This document shows positions 51,301 through 60,270 of a stretch of DNA of 64,000 bases, piece after piece. Source of the DNA: Gonocerus acuteangulatus (taxonomy: Eukaryota; Arthropoda; Insecta; Hemiptera; Coreidae). The position numbers and the translations under genes were made by a program. The stretch spans positions 24,912,626 through 24,976,625 of the forward strand of contig OX328124.1 in the NCBI GenBank assembly GCA_946811695.1, in the 5' to 3' direction. Every line of letters starts with the position of its first letter. Positions within the stretch are counted from its first letter, which is position 1. The notes beneath the pieces are model-generated. The model was not told where the DNA came from and made no database searches. It worked only from the letters and a program-made list of their open reading frames with translations.

Positions 51301-53695
51301 GACATTTACCATATTTTCTAATATCCTATTTATTTTTTAATTTTAACGCCCATTATTATTAACTATGAATTTTAGAATGGGTCACCACCCTTTTCTGGCC
51401 AGGGTAGGGCTATGCCTCTTCTTTTACAAAGGATACATCCTTTGTTAAGTTTTGTCGATAATTGGAGAAATAATAATGAAAGATATATAAAGGACATACG
51501 CGGTAGGATAAAGAAGAGACTGAATGGGGCTCTGATTGCTAAGAGAGAGTGCTTTTATTTGCTCTATTAATTAGTTAATTTTGATCGAGTGTTGTTTCAC
51601 TCCATCAAAAGGAACAGCACTCAAATTTTGTGGTGGGCTTCAAGGCATGATGACGGTGTGAATCCTTTCTTTAAAACTTCCATGCTGGAATTGAAACAAC
51701 CAATTGTAGAAAATCCACATGTAGCCAATCATTTATCATAACATTGATTTATCAAGCAGCTATTATTTTTCAATAATAAAAGTTAATAATTTTAGCTTTT
51801 AGATACAATTAAAAACAAGTTAAAGGATTTTTTTAAAACATTAAATAACCACTTATACGGTTCAATAAATAAAGAAGTTTTCACAAAAAATATGTTTAAA
51901 AAATTAATAATAAATAATAAACACAGCACAGGAACCCTACAAATTAATTATGCATGCAAGAACAAAAGCATATTATCATTACTAGGACAATTAATTTTAT
52001 CATGATGTAGAAACTATTATCATTAGAACGCCAAGAAAGCTGTCACCAATTATGGTCAGCTATCAGTTGGATTTGGCGGTTTATTCATTCACTACCAACT
52101 GAACATTTTTAGCGAACGAAAAAATCGATATACCTATTAAATTTTTGGTTAAACGGATTCTTAAAAAATCAATATTGTTTTCACACTTACTTCAAAATGG
52201 CGCCCTTAAACTTTGTCGACCCGGACCAATGTCAGGGTTACCATCTCAGATGCCCCTGGTACTACAGGCTAGTGACAGTGTGGCAATTTTCCACTTGGGG
52301 AAAGTTTTTTTTTTTTTTTTTTTCTTCTACCCCCAAAGAAAATTTACAAATCAAAATTACTGGTTCGTGCCAGTTCATGTTCTATTCTACACGACTAGGG
52401 CAAGGTATGAGTACCATTTATTTTAATATTGGCTCGTTGGCCAACTGGGAGAATAACCCATGAAAACATTTTGTAAAAGTATAATGTATGGTAATAATAA
52501 ACAAAAGCAACATAAAAATACAAATGTAAACAAAAGAAGAAGGAGCCAAGTTAAGTATGAAAAACAGAATATAAAGGTCCAGGGCTAGAGAATTTAAATT
52601 GTCATGGGCGTATATAGAAAATAATTTCGGGGGGGGGGGGGGGCTGAGAGCATTTGGGGTGTATGGAATACTAATAATCTAGAACTTGGAATAGTTAGTA
52701 AAAAAAAACGCTGTTACGCCCAAAAGAAATTATTTGTTTGTTTAACTAAGTGATCTTATTTAATTTATTTTTAAGGTTTCTATGAAACATTTTTACCGTT
52801 TTCGGGGGGGGGGGCTGCAGCTCCTCAGCCCCCCTTATATACGCCCATGCCTCTTGTGTATTTGTAATAATACTGCTGAGATATATGCCTTTTTTCCCCT
52901 TACTGAGCCAAAAACACTTATAAACCAATGGAAGGATGATTCGAATATAAGAACTCAAAGAAACATCTAAATAAATAAATCTGAGATCTTCCTTGTTCTG
53001 GATCAGGGTTTTCTGAACCTTTTTGGTTCGCCAACCACGTTTTACTACGTTAAGCCAAATTGCACCATTTCGTGATATTTTTACGTTTACATATTAGGAA
53101 AATTGTTGTGTAATATTATTAATTAAAATTAATTTTTACAGGAAAAACCGTTTTTGATTAATTTCCTTGTGTCACAGATCAGCCACTGGCGTACCACGGT
53201 AGGTTTAGGACAAATCGGAAAGGGTTTACTTACACAGCGAATTTACTTTGCGGGTTTACTTAAACAGCGACGTAGGATAATATAGCGTAAAGGCCTTACT
53301 GGGAAAACGGTTTTTATTTTTTACTTATTGGATAGTATAGAAAGTAATAATAGACAAATAATATGCAGAGACACATTATATGGCGCTGATGTAAAATATG
53401 CCAATCTAGGTTTAAAGTGGAAAAGCAAGCTTATAGTTATAAGAAGTTGATACATACCCCAGTTGACAATATCTATCCGTACCCTTCCTTTGTAGGTTCC
53501 TTCTCCAGGTAGAGGATGTAGATCGAGCCTATAGCCCCTTGGTTCAATGGGGAAACTCGGGGCCTCGTAGAAGGCGAGGCATAACCCCGACAAAAGGAGC
53601 GATCCGAGCAGCTCCGACCGCAGCATCTCTCTCACTGCTCCTAAAGGCAATCTACACTCAAACAGATTAAATACTTCCTCTTTGGCAGCAGCCAT
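33311..53695 (-). CDS. M1 aminopeptidase-like protein lacking catalytic motifs (predicted pseudoenzyme), 18 exons
   Basis: Exons, 5' to 3' on the minus strand: 53695-53458, 50667-50547, 49523-49344, 48960-48805, 46056-45938, 45692-45494, 44353-44197, 42716-42596, 42252-42171, 41027-40847, 39531-39321, 38895-38817, 38314-38131, 36882-36692, 36372-36205, 35768-35619, 34550-34475 and 33526-33311. All junctions are GT-AG, all phases fit, total 2829 nt, 942 residues. M1 landmarks in order: N-terminal beta domain; EARKVFPCFDLP (family: AR..FPCFDEP) near residue 185; ALSNMP; VSDF; YPLPHLNLIALP (about 310-321); W332-G333 of the GAMENWG block; QW at 361-362; beta-sandwich with WWIPLVAS; and an ERAP1_C-like helical domain from about residue 589 (YIVNYDSEGWKRLI). 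HExxH is replaced by KAAAM (356-360), the distal Glu by Thr377, and GAMEN by RPLNS (327-331). The Tyr of the YxKGA block is also missing. It is not TAF2: it is far shorter and has a signal-like N-terminus. An in-frame TGA two codons before the ATG supports the start. Function unknown; binding or regulatory roles are plausible. Confidence 0.92.
34081..34203 (-). mobile_element. 5'-truncated tRNA-derived SINE
   Basis: T-run at 34081-34095 is the poly-A tail of a minus-strand copy. The body shares AATTTTCTCATCTC and GAGAAAATTCTCACTGCACC with the SINE at 18602, and it ends just past a box B-like TGGTTCGAGCTCC, so most of the tRNA head is missing. It is in intron 17 of the M1-like gene. Confidence 0.7.
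35245..35320 (+). mobile_element. Retroelement tail fragment with hammerhead-like core
   Basis: CTGATGA, then GGCCTGAAATCCAAGTC, then GAAA and TTGGCC. Box I is intact but the second stem is decayed and the ACGTC block reads ATATT. The sequence after it (TTTATCTAAACATTTTATTTT then GGCTGAACCT) resembles the copy at 57540-57650. Confidence 0.45.
36493..36560 (+). mobile_element. tRNA-derived SINE head (second family)
   Basis: TTAACCTAATTGGCAAGGCA (box A-like) and GGCTCAAAACTCAGG (box B-like) with tRNA-like spacing, similar to 30765-30828 in the other orientation. It is in the M1-like gene intron between exons 14 and 15. Confidence 0.55.
37141..37756 (+). mobile_element. Decayed PIF/Harbinger element with transposase fragment
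   Basis: Ends GGGCCCCATACACGTT and (reverse complement) TGGCCCAATACATGTT form the terminal repeats. Inside, codons at 37468-37578 read NEPDDVKNYLRM, SFNALLELIRPKISKLD, the N-terminal conserved block of Harbinger (HARBI1-like) transposases. The catalytic DDE part is deleted. It is in the M1-like gene intron between exons 13 and 14. The overlapping open frames on both strands are not genes. Confidence 0.65.
37962..38025 (+). mobile_element. Partial copy of the CATGGGCGTATA MITE family
   Basis: CATGGGTGTATATAAGAGGGG then GGGTGCTGCAGCCCCC, matching one end of the full copies at 52603 and 54206. It lies only about 100 bp from exon 13 of the M1-like gene. Confidence 0.6.
38470..38498. repeat. (TA)n(CA)n microsatellite
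   Basis: TATATATATATA followed by ACACACACACACACAC in an intron of the M1-like gene. Confidence 0.9.
39785..39935. mobile_element. Small foldback element
   Basis: GGCAAGTCATATATTTAAAC and TCTCCAACTCC at left; GGAGTTGGAGTG, TTTAAATACTTGATATTCTGCC at right, as reverse complements. The inside (GCGTAAAACATGCAGAGTACT) resembles part of the arm of the element at 3692-4051, so the two may be related. Confidence 0.6.
40080..40110. repeat. A-rich simple repeat
   Basis: About 30 bases almost all A on the plus strand, in the M1-like gene intron between exons 10 and 11. No retroelement body is clearly attached. Confidence 0.7.
40415..40606 (+). mobile_element. 5S rRNA-derived SINE (second copy)
   Basis: GCCAACGGCCATAGACATT at the start, AAAGTTAAGAAACGTCGG (5S box A region), ATGGGTGACGAACTACG (box C region) and GTGCTGTTGGCATT at the end, in 5S order. 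The tail AGCAACCTGTAGATAGCC matches the copy at 4577. It is in the M1-like gene intron between exons 10 and 11. Confidence 0.82.
41520..41918 (-). pseudogene. 3' end of a non-LTR retrotransposon ORF2
   Basis: 87 codons with HGPTGQYLTRFKF and a Cys/His motif CKCDERTTQTFTHILYSC, the C-terminal signature of R1/I-type ORF2 proteins. After one in-frame stop the same frame continues (NRLQLIKSIILKGGNWPEQP) to a second stop near 41520. Everything upstream is missing, so it is a 5'-truncated fragment in an intron of the M1-like gene. Confidence 0.7.
43061..43255 (+). mobile_element. Copy of the CATGGGCGTATA MITE family (one end worn)
   Basis: GGATATAAAAAATAATTTCGG, GAGAGCATTTGGGG, TAGAACTTGGAATAGTT, and right end ACACGCCCATG, in the same order as the copy at 52603. 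It is in the M1-like gene intron between exons 7 and 8. Confidence 0.7.
45090..45138 (-). mobile_element. SINE tail fragment
   Basis: On the minus strand it reads GGTAGCAGCCTGTAGATAGC then GGCATTAATAGCCCAATT, the tail of the 5S-derived SINEs without the 5S head. Confidence 0.6.
46848..48155 (+). pseudogene. 5'-truncated I-like LINE: RNase H end and 3' UTR
   Basis: Only the last part of ORF2 is left. RNase H blocks: FYTDGSKTPNGVG, EAELRAILLA, CSDSLSSLQ and WWLPGHKDLGQSTAAD, where the usual GIxGNExAD loop is altered. Then RREEVVLARLRIGHTR and a C-terminal motif LCQICNKDLTVQHS that ends early. The gag-free 3' UTR leads to an A-rich tail near 48135-48155. The frame can be followed upstream of the ATG at 46910 to about 46848 (PHADGYERREGHIRPF), which shows this is truncation, not a gene start. 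It is in the M1-like gene intron between exons 4 and 5. Confidence 0.8.
48325..48376 (-). mobile_element. SINE tail fragment
   Basis: Minus strand: TATAAAGGTGGCAACCAGTA then GATAGCCTGGCGATAC, matching the 5S-SINE tail. No head seen. Confidence 0.55.
49047..49271 (+). mobile_element. Copy of the CATGGGCGTATA MITE family
   Basis: CATAGGCGTATATAGG at left and ATACGCCCATG at right, with AACTTGGAATAGT and CTAAGTGATCTTATTTAATT inside. It is in the M1-like gene intron between exons 3 and 4. Confidence 0.75.
50740..51311. mobile_element. MITE with about 150-bp terminal inverted repeats (family 2)
   Basis: Left end TGGTAAATGTCAAGGAGCGT and right end reverse complement are the same for about 150 bp (for example AAACACGAATCCGTT, AGGTCGCTTTTCACT, ACACTAAAGTTCACTGTTAT). 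The middle has GTAAACACGCGCATGCGC, as in the family 1 element at 16588-17118. It is 572 bp with no transposase; the open frame 50985-51179 is chance. It sits in the M1-like gene intron between exons 1 and 2. Confidence 0.8.
51339..51416 (-). mobile_element. Repeat fragment sharing GGGTGGTGACC tail
   Basis: Minus strand: CCTGGCCAGAAAAGGGTGGT, then AATTCATAGTTAATAATAAT and GGGCGTTAAAAT. The same order is seen on the plus strand at 57150-57245. Confidence 0.6.
52603..52849 (+). mobile_element. Full copy of the CATGGGCGTATA MITE family
   Basis: Ends CATGGGCGTATATAG and (reverse complement) CATGGGCGTATATAAGGGG; 247 bp. A G-run and C-run near the two ends pair in the same hairpin. It is in intron 1 of the M1-like gene. 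A possible hAT-like end, CAGGGTTTTCTGAACC at about 53004, follows but its partner was not found. Confidence 0.8.
53572..53626 (-). other. Likely signal peptide / signal anchor of the M1-like protein
   Basis: Exon 1 codes a 23-residue polar start, then Met24, Leu, Arg, and a hydrophobic run at about residues 29-42 (LLGSLLLSGLCLAF), followed by YEAPSFPIEPRGYRL, which opens the M1 N-terminal domain. Starting at Met24 (codon at 53626) would make a classical cleavable signal peptide; starting at Met1 leaves a longer N-region that could act as a type II anchor. Either way the enzyme-like domain would face the ER lumen or outside. This is inferred from hydrophobicity only. Confidence 0.6.
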
Positions 53696-54205
53696 TTTTC
53701 AATCTAACAGCATCCTCTCCAATGTGTACCTATTAGTGCGATGGGTCGAAAAGATTGGGCGTAAATTCACGAAATCGTTTTAATCTCTTGTAAAATTGAT
53801 TAAAATATTGCATCATAATTCCATTTTAGAGAAAGGGTAGTGTATATCAAAATATTGTCTGTTCATTAAATAGAGACCAAGAAGAACACACTCCTCAGAG
53901 TACATTCACTTATAACATGAAACATACTTATACACTGTAAACTGAGAAACATCTTAAAAGTCCCACACAACATACTTGAAATATTGACACCAGTACGCCA
54001 CTATCGTTGCAAAATAACGCACGGTTTTATATGACCAATTCGTTTCAAACGGCGAACAACATTTCTCGCCCAAGTCCCTGGCAGTGTTGCTAGGGTTTTC
54101 TTCTAATAAAGCCCTCAGATGGCCATGATCAACAACTTAAGCCCTAACGCGACCTCCCTTGTTTTCGAGATCAAAATCTCTACCAAATGAAATGTTTGTA
54201 GCCAT

Positions 54206-54455
54206 CATGGGCGTATATAAGGGGAGAGGCTGAGAGGGCTGCAATCCCCGCCACCGAAATTTTGATTTGATGGGTAAAAATGTGTCATAAAACCCTTAAA
54301 AATAAATGAAATAAGATCACTTAGTTCATAAAAAATATATTATTTTGGGGTTAATAGCGTTTTTGTTTGTTAAAATTATTACAAGTTTTAAATTGTTAGT
54401 ACTCCATACCCCGAAATTTCCCCGCTCCGGAAATTATTTCTGCTATACACCCATG
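54206..54455 (-). mobile_element. Full copy of the CATGGGCGTATA MITE family
   Basis: CATGGGCGTATATAAGGGG at left and ATACACCCATG at right, with the inside matching the 52603 copy in reverse. It lies about 500 bp upstream of the M1-like gene start. Confidence 0.75.
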
Positions 54456-54863
54456 GGAACCATTGATGCTGACCTGACGAAAATCTTGTTTTGACAAATT
54501 TCAAAATTTTCAAATTTCTTCATTGCTTATACGAGAATTTCATTAGTTTTACAACGTCTCAGTTATAATATAAAGAACTTCTTGTATTATATAATTTCCC
54601 CTTTTCCACATTTGTAACCAGCGCTTATATCTTTAGATAAATTTAATCTACATCATTGCGCTCGCATAATTTATTCCCATTTTATGCACGCGTATTGCGC
54701 TCTTCAATTATTCATTTTTTTGGGATGTCTTTTTGCCTGATTTTGATGTCGGATTCTTCTTCGAAGTACGAATATACGAATTTTATGTTTCCCCCACTTG
54801 TTTTTTTACCGCGTTTCCCAATCCGAAAACCAGCTTATGGTATAGACTCGACAGCACTTAGGG

Positions 54864-55142
54864 ATTTTTGGCATAGGGTGTACGCCAAAGGCGGATTATT
54901 GGCATAGGGTGTACGCCAAAGGCGGATTTTTGGCATAGGGTGTACGCCAAAGGCGGATTTTTGGCATAGGGTGTACGCCAAAGGCGGATTTTTGGCATAG
55001 GGTGTACGCCAAAGGCAGATTTTTGGCATAGGGTGAACGCCATAAGCGGATTTTTGGCAAAGAGTGTACGCCATAAGCGGATTTTTGGTATAGGGTGTAC
55101 GTCATAAGCAGATTTTTGGCATAGGGTGTATGCCATAAGCAG
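54864..55142. repeat. Minisatellite, 9 units of 31 bp
   Basis: Units start at 54864, 54895, 54926, 54957, 54988, 55019, 55050, 55081 and 55112 with no length change. The early unit is ATTTTTGGCATAGGGTGTAC then GCCAAAGGCGG. From the sixth unit on, GCCAAAGG turns into GCCATAAG. Each early unit holds the inverted pair TTTGGC/GCCAAA. Because 31 is not a multiple of 3, all three minus-strand frames show the same repeating peptide; these are not genes. Confidence 0.97.
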
Positions 55143-56200
55143 GATTCCTCTCCATTGAAAATAAGGGGGGAAACAGGAGAGGGGAATGAAAGAGATGAGA
55201 AATAAGGAAATCTACAGACCCTTTAAAGATGCCTTGAAAAAAGTATCAAAATGATTTTGCGTTAGGACATCTGAAGTAAAGATTAAAAAAAGAAGAAGAA
55301 GAAAGATTCTAATGACGTTACGATTAAAATAAATAAAATAATCAAGTAATAAACATCCCAATATTGCTTCCAAATTACAAAATCATTCACTTTCGAATGA
55401 CGTTTGGTCAGGCAAATGCTTATGAACTATTTGAATATATAATATAAATGCGATTAAGTTTTCATATCGATTGAATAGGAGAAGAAGAAACCCTCTAAGC
55501 GACAAGCACATTACCTCGTCTCACGTGATATCCAGTGCACTAGATACACTATAGCCATCACATACTGTACTTAGGTTGACTACAATCCATGCTTGCCTGC
55601 ACATTCACACAGTACAACAATATAAAATGACTCATCAAGGTAAAAATAGAAATATTTTATTATAAATTATTACCTATATGTGAATTTGGTGAAATAGGCT
55701 TCCAGTTACTCTTTATGCATGTATTTTAATGTGTGAAATCTAATACAACCATTTCAATGCGATATCTATAACCCTTTACGAAATAAGAGGGCAAAGACAT
55801 AGTTTTCGTTTTAGTTACTAACGGACTGAGTTGAAACGTTTTCCAGACTTTAGATATTCAAATAAACAATTGAAACCATAGTGCTTTCGATTTCACTATG
55901 CTGTGGTGGCTTTCCTTTAGAAACAAAAAAAGTCCGTCACGCAGGAGCTGCATAACTAAGCACTTTCCTCAGAATTTGGGTAGTGTAGACTGCTTTACAG
56001 AACAATTTGCTTAAAATACCCTACATAAATAAAATAAAAACATGAATAGGTCTCTTTTAAATTTGTAATGAGTAACTGATCAATTATTAATTTGCTTCCA
56101 GAGTTATGTTTACACATGGTACATATTACACTACGTAATAAACACAAAAAACCTCATATTATCGTAATTTGATCTAACGCAGGAACAGGATACAGTCACT
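55143..56200. other. Intergenic stretch, no feature recognised
   Basis: AT-rich sequence with no family-like open frame and no repeat class I can name. Confidence 0.4.
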
Positions 56201-56246
56201 CTAGTGGTAGAAAGCGCTCCTCGCGGCGGCTTTGTGAACCTACGTC

Positions 56247-56966
56247 TGGCGGGCTTTTCTATTGAAATATATTACAAATTAAACCCCCGCTTTCCAATTG
56301 ACCGACTTCTTTCTCATGAGTTACCCACGACGTATACCGCGTTTCGTTACAATACAGCAGAAATTACGACCGGTATGAGTATATTAGGAATTTGGGTCCG
56401 GAGTAAACCCCCCCCCCCTTCTAATGAACCGATTTAGTTTATTTTTACACCACATATTTAACTGTGGATTACCACTACGAATACCGAGTTTCGTCGAAAT
56501 ATACCAAAAATCACGGCTGGTAGTGGCGAATTGGTATTGTGGGTCCGGAGTAAACCCCCCCCCCTCCTAATGAACCGATTTAGTTTATTTTTACAACACA
56601 TATTTACCTGAGGATTACCACTACGAATACCGAGTTTCGTCGAAATATACCAAAAATCACGGCTGGTAGTGGCGAATTGGTATTGTGGGTCCGGAGTAAA
56701 CCCCCCTTTTAATGAACCGATTTAGTTCATTTTTTATATCTCACTTTTCTCTCTATATTACCACTACGAATACCAAGTTTCGTTGAAATATAACAAATAT
56801 TACGGCTGACATATTCAAATTAGTGTTTTGGGTTCGGGGTAAACCCCCCCTTCCGGTGGACCGACTTTGGTGGTTAACGAACTCGTTCAATCGTTTGCTA
56901 ATTGAATGCTATATACCAAGTTTCATGACGAAAAAACAAAAACTCTGGCCGCTATCGTGTTAACAG

Positions 56967-57034
<68 letters not shown>
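56247..57034 (+). repeat. Tandem array of about 145-bp units ending in (AC)n(AT)n
   Basis: GGGTCCGGAGTAAACCCCCC recurs at 56394, 56541 and 56687, and in changed form at 56830, so spacings are 147, 146 and 143. Each unit also has CCGATTTAGTT, TTACCACTACGAATACC and GTTTCGTCGAAATATACC. A more diverged unit lies before the first (about 56247). The array runs into ACTCTGGCCGCTATCGTG, then (AC)n and (AT)n. It looks like the 3' part of a retroelement. Confidence 0.8.
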
Positions 57035-57038
<4 letters not shown>

Positions 57039-57149
57039 TTTAACTAGGTAGGATCGATAAAGATTTGAAGAAATTTTTCAAAAATTCCGTCATGAGTCCA
57101 ACCTCAATAGCTACTTTCCTTCGGAGGAAAGTGCTAAAAGGCATCAGCA

Positions 57150-57245
57150 ATATCCTGGCTAGAAAAGGGTGGTAACCTATAGATAACCCGTCCCAAAATT
57201 CATTGTTAATAATAATGGACGTTAAAATCTAAATAAACAAATAAA
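57150..57245 (+). mobile_element. Repeat fragment sharing GGGTGGTAACC tail
   Basis: CCTGGCTAGAAAAGGGTGGT, AACCTATAGATAACCC, TTGTTAATAATAATGGAC then GTTAAAAT. Same family as 51339-51416; the middle AACCTATAGATA is shared with the 5S-SINE tails. Confidence 0.6.
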
Positions 57246-57539
57246 CTAAAATAAATAGTAGGTACATTTTTTTACGTCTGGAGGTTTTTGCTTGGAGTCA
57301 GCTAAAGTCAGTTTCTGTGTATTTGCTCATTTAAGCTCCTGAAATCTCACTTTTGATTGAGATGTCATTGGCGTAGATTTTTAAATTTTCAAAACTAAAA
57401 TGATTTTAAAAAAGTACAAGCTCTAACTATAACACACACCAAATGTATCATCCACTCTCTTCCATGCATAACGTTTTTATTTTGTTTTATGTAATTTCGT
57501 TTGTATGTAAATTAGTATTAACTCTGTCCTCCTCGCTTA

Positions 57540-57650
57540 ACAGCCCTGATATAGGCTTGAATTTCAAGCCGAAACGTCGGCCAAAAGTAAAACTCTTTTT
57601 CTTATAAAAAAATGTACTTTTATTAAGATGCCGCGACCGAACCCTGACAA
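57540..57650 (+). mobile_element. Retroelement tail fragment with hammerhead-like core
   Basis: AGCC, CTGATAT, hairpin GGCTTGAATTTCAAGCC (7 perfect pairs), GAAACGTC, GGCC. Box I has two changes from CTGANGA, so this copy should be inactive. The rest resembles 35245-35320. Confidence 0.5.
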
Positions 57651-58350
57651 ATTCTACCATCGGCCAACGATCTCCTCTCAGTGATTTTTTAAATGTTTTT
57701 ACAAATATAGTAGATTCTTAGTGGCCCTGGAAAGGCTTTAAATTGGATCTGAAACCGGTAGGGCAATTTTAATAAAAATTAGTAGTAGTATCTATTATTT
57801 TATCATTATACGTTTTGCCTATTTGATAAAAATCATTATTACAAATACGTTTCTCGTTTAATTATCTTGCATTACTTAAATATTCATTTTAATGTTAAAC
57901 CAAAAAATGTTCAAAAGAAGGAAACTGACAATTTCGAATTTTAAACACCGATTTCTCCAAATAAACCCACTCAATTAAAACTTGCACAAAAACCGTTCCT
58001 GTAGAAAATTTAGTAAGCTTTTGAATCAATTCCTTAAACATACCATGATTTTCCTACCGGTCTCGTGATATGTAACGAAATATAAGAAAATATTTATGCT
58101 AAAAACTCAAGAAAATTCTAGTTATATCCACCTTGATCAAAAACTATTGCATATATAGCATTAAAAACAGTTGCATTTGGTTCCCTACGTCAGAATACTA
58201 TAAATCTATTATTCTTTTCCCTCGAATTTCACAGAAAACATAGTACGGGAGCTAGCAACGTGAGAAAAGCAAGAATTTTCGTACGGCTACATTTTTACTA
58301 TACTCTCTCTCACTTCCTCAGACATTATAAGTCTGATGGCTGGCGGGAGA

Positions 58351-58554
58351 AGTTTTTTTTTTTTATTATTTTTTTTTTTTTTTTTTTATTTTTTTTTTTT
58401 TACGGCGCATCAACAAATCGTGGCTATTAGCGCCGACATCCAGGAATTTTCTCAGCGAGCCCTGAGATGAGAAAATTTCTTGCGCCGGTGGGGATCGAAC
58501 CCACCATCTCCCGCTTATGAATCCAGCGCGCTACCACTACACCACGGGAGACCC
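58351..58554 (-). mobile_element. tRNA-derived SINE, near complete
   Basis: Minus strand: GGGTCTCCCGTGGTGTAGTG (box A), GGTGGGTTCGATCCCCACC (box B and T-arm), body AATTTTCTCATCTC..GAGAAAATTCC, GATGTCGGCGCTAATAGCC, and a T-run at 58353-58401 as poly-A. The tRNA head is the best preserved of the three copies in this family. Confidence 0.85.
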
Positions 58555-58916
58555 TTACAGGGTGTTCAAAACTCGATTGACACCCCCCTTTTTTTCCACA
58601 ATTTTTGAAATTTAAAAACGAAACTTGGTGGGTCTTAACGTGGTCGAATGTACTTTCATTGGACCCAATGCACGGCCCCTCAACTTTCTCCAGTTCTTCT
58701 CCAGAGACCCTAACTCTGGAATCTCCAATGGAAAGGGGTTATTTTTATGACGGATTATTGTAGAAAATTGAATTTTATGTCGATTTTATATCGGTCATTT
58801 TTTCGCTAAAGCGCACCAATGAGTAACAAGTAGCCAAAAACCGATAAAACCCTTGTTTTTAGTCACTTTTCTGCCAATAACGTAGAAAGTATGCCCGTAA
58901 TGAAAAAAGTAGTCGA

Positions 58917-59530
58917 TATAAACGTTGTAGAGGATTAAATTTTCTTTCCAAAAAGTACCTTTAAATGCCTAAAATGTAAATAGGAATGGAGCAAAACACA
59001 CTTTTGTTTTTGAAGTTTCAGAAATGTTTATGATGAACGTGGTCTAGGCTTCCGAAACTTAAATATATTATTGCTTGAATTTATTGTTGAAAATGTGCAT
59101 AGTATATAGTGTAATATAAACAAGGCGAAACTCCATTGCAGGGACTCCTCATAGCAGGGAATCTTTCACATGGCTAAATCAGCTGTTCAAGTATCGATAA
59201 AGTCTTTATGCAAAAATCGATTATAAACGTTGTAGAGGATTAAATTTTCTTTCCAAAAAGTACCTTTAAATGCCTAAAATGTAAATAGGAATGGAGCAAA
59301 ACACACTTTTGTTTTTGAAGTTTTCAGAAATGTTTATGATCAACGTGGTCTAGGCTTCCGAAACTTAAATATATTATTGCTTGACTTTATTGTTGAAAAT
59401 TTGCATAGTATATAGTGTAATATAAACAAGGCGAAACTCCATTGCAGGGACTCCTCATAGCAGGGAATCTTTCACATGGCTAAATCAGCTGTTCAAGTAT
59501 CGATAAAGTCTTTATGCAAAAATCGATTAT
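58917..59530 (+). repeat. Direct tandem duplication, period 305 bp
   Basis: AACGTTGTAGAGGATTAAAT begins at 58921 and again at 59226, and the two copies stay nearly identical through TCAGCTGTTCAAGTATCGAT to GCAAAAATCGATTAT. Very few differences, so the duplication is recent. No coding function seen; the open frame at 59476-59691 only starts in the second copy. Confidence 0.95.
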
Positions 59531-59843
59531 CAAAAGTAAAAACTATTTCTGAAGATTTATTTATAACTTTTTTTTGTATAAAATCCAAATATTCGACAAG
59601 GAAAAAAATAACACTCAAAGAAAAATTGAAGAAAACATTAATATTATTAAAAATTATTTATTTATTGAGTGTTCTGCTTCTTAGGCGATAACACAACGAT
59701 CAGTATCTTCTGAATGGTTTCGCTGGGAAACCGGCATGCTTGTATATATAAGTGTATGTTTATTATTAAAAATAATACAAACTCAAATAAAAAAAAAACA
59801 AAACAGGAAGTCCTATTCCTGATTCTAATTTATCTCGAAAAAG

Positions 59844-59860
59844 TAGGTTAGGTTAGGTTA
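59844..59860 (+). repeat. Short interstitial telomere-like motif
   Basis: TAGGTTAGGTTAGGTTA, three units of the insect telomere repeat. Too short to show a former chromosome end. Confidence 0.5.
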
Positions 59861-60201
59861 CAGTTTATTCAGGGCGATTAACTTATATAGTTTTTACTCC
59901 CTTTGTTTGCTACGACATTTGAAGTTTTATTTATTTCCTTATTTTCGTTTATATATGTATATATGCACACATATCATTTGCACATTCACACACATACGCT
60001 TACATACATTGCCAAATAATTTATCTTAAGTAAAAATAAATAAATCACATTTTATTATTCATATAATTAATCTAAATTTATAAAACAAAGGAATATAACA
60101 TATTTTATAATTTTTTCCATATATATAACTTAACAAATAATTAATCTTAATTCGTAAAGCAAAAGTAAATAAAATGTTTTATACGTAATATAATAAATAA
60201 T

Positions 60202-60203
<2 letters not shown>

Positions 60204-60270
<67 letters not shown>

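Noticed and set aside
54835..55136. Three overlapping minus-strand open frames coding a repeating peptide (YTLCQKSA...)
   Set aside because: They are the 31-bp minisatellite read in three frames; 31 is not a multiple of 3, so every frame gives the same 31-residue repeat.
56960..57034. (AC)n(AT)n tract as a regulatory Z-DNA element
   Set aside because: It is the simple-repeat tail of the array before it; nothing shows regulation.
59844..59860. Former telomere (chromosome fusion point)
   Set aside because: Only three TTAGG units and no subtelomeric features.
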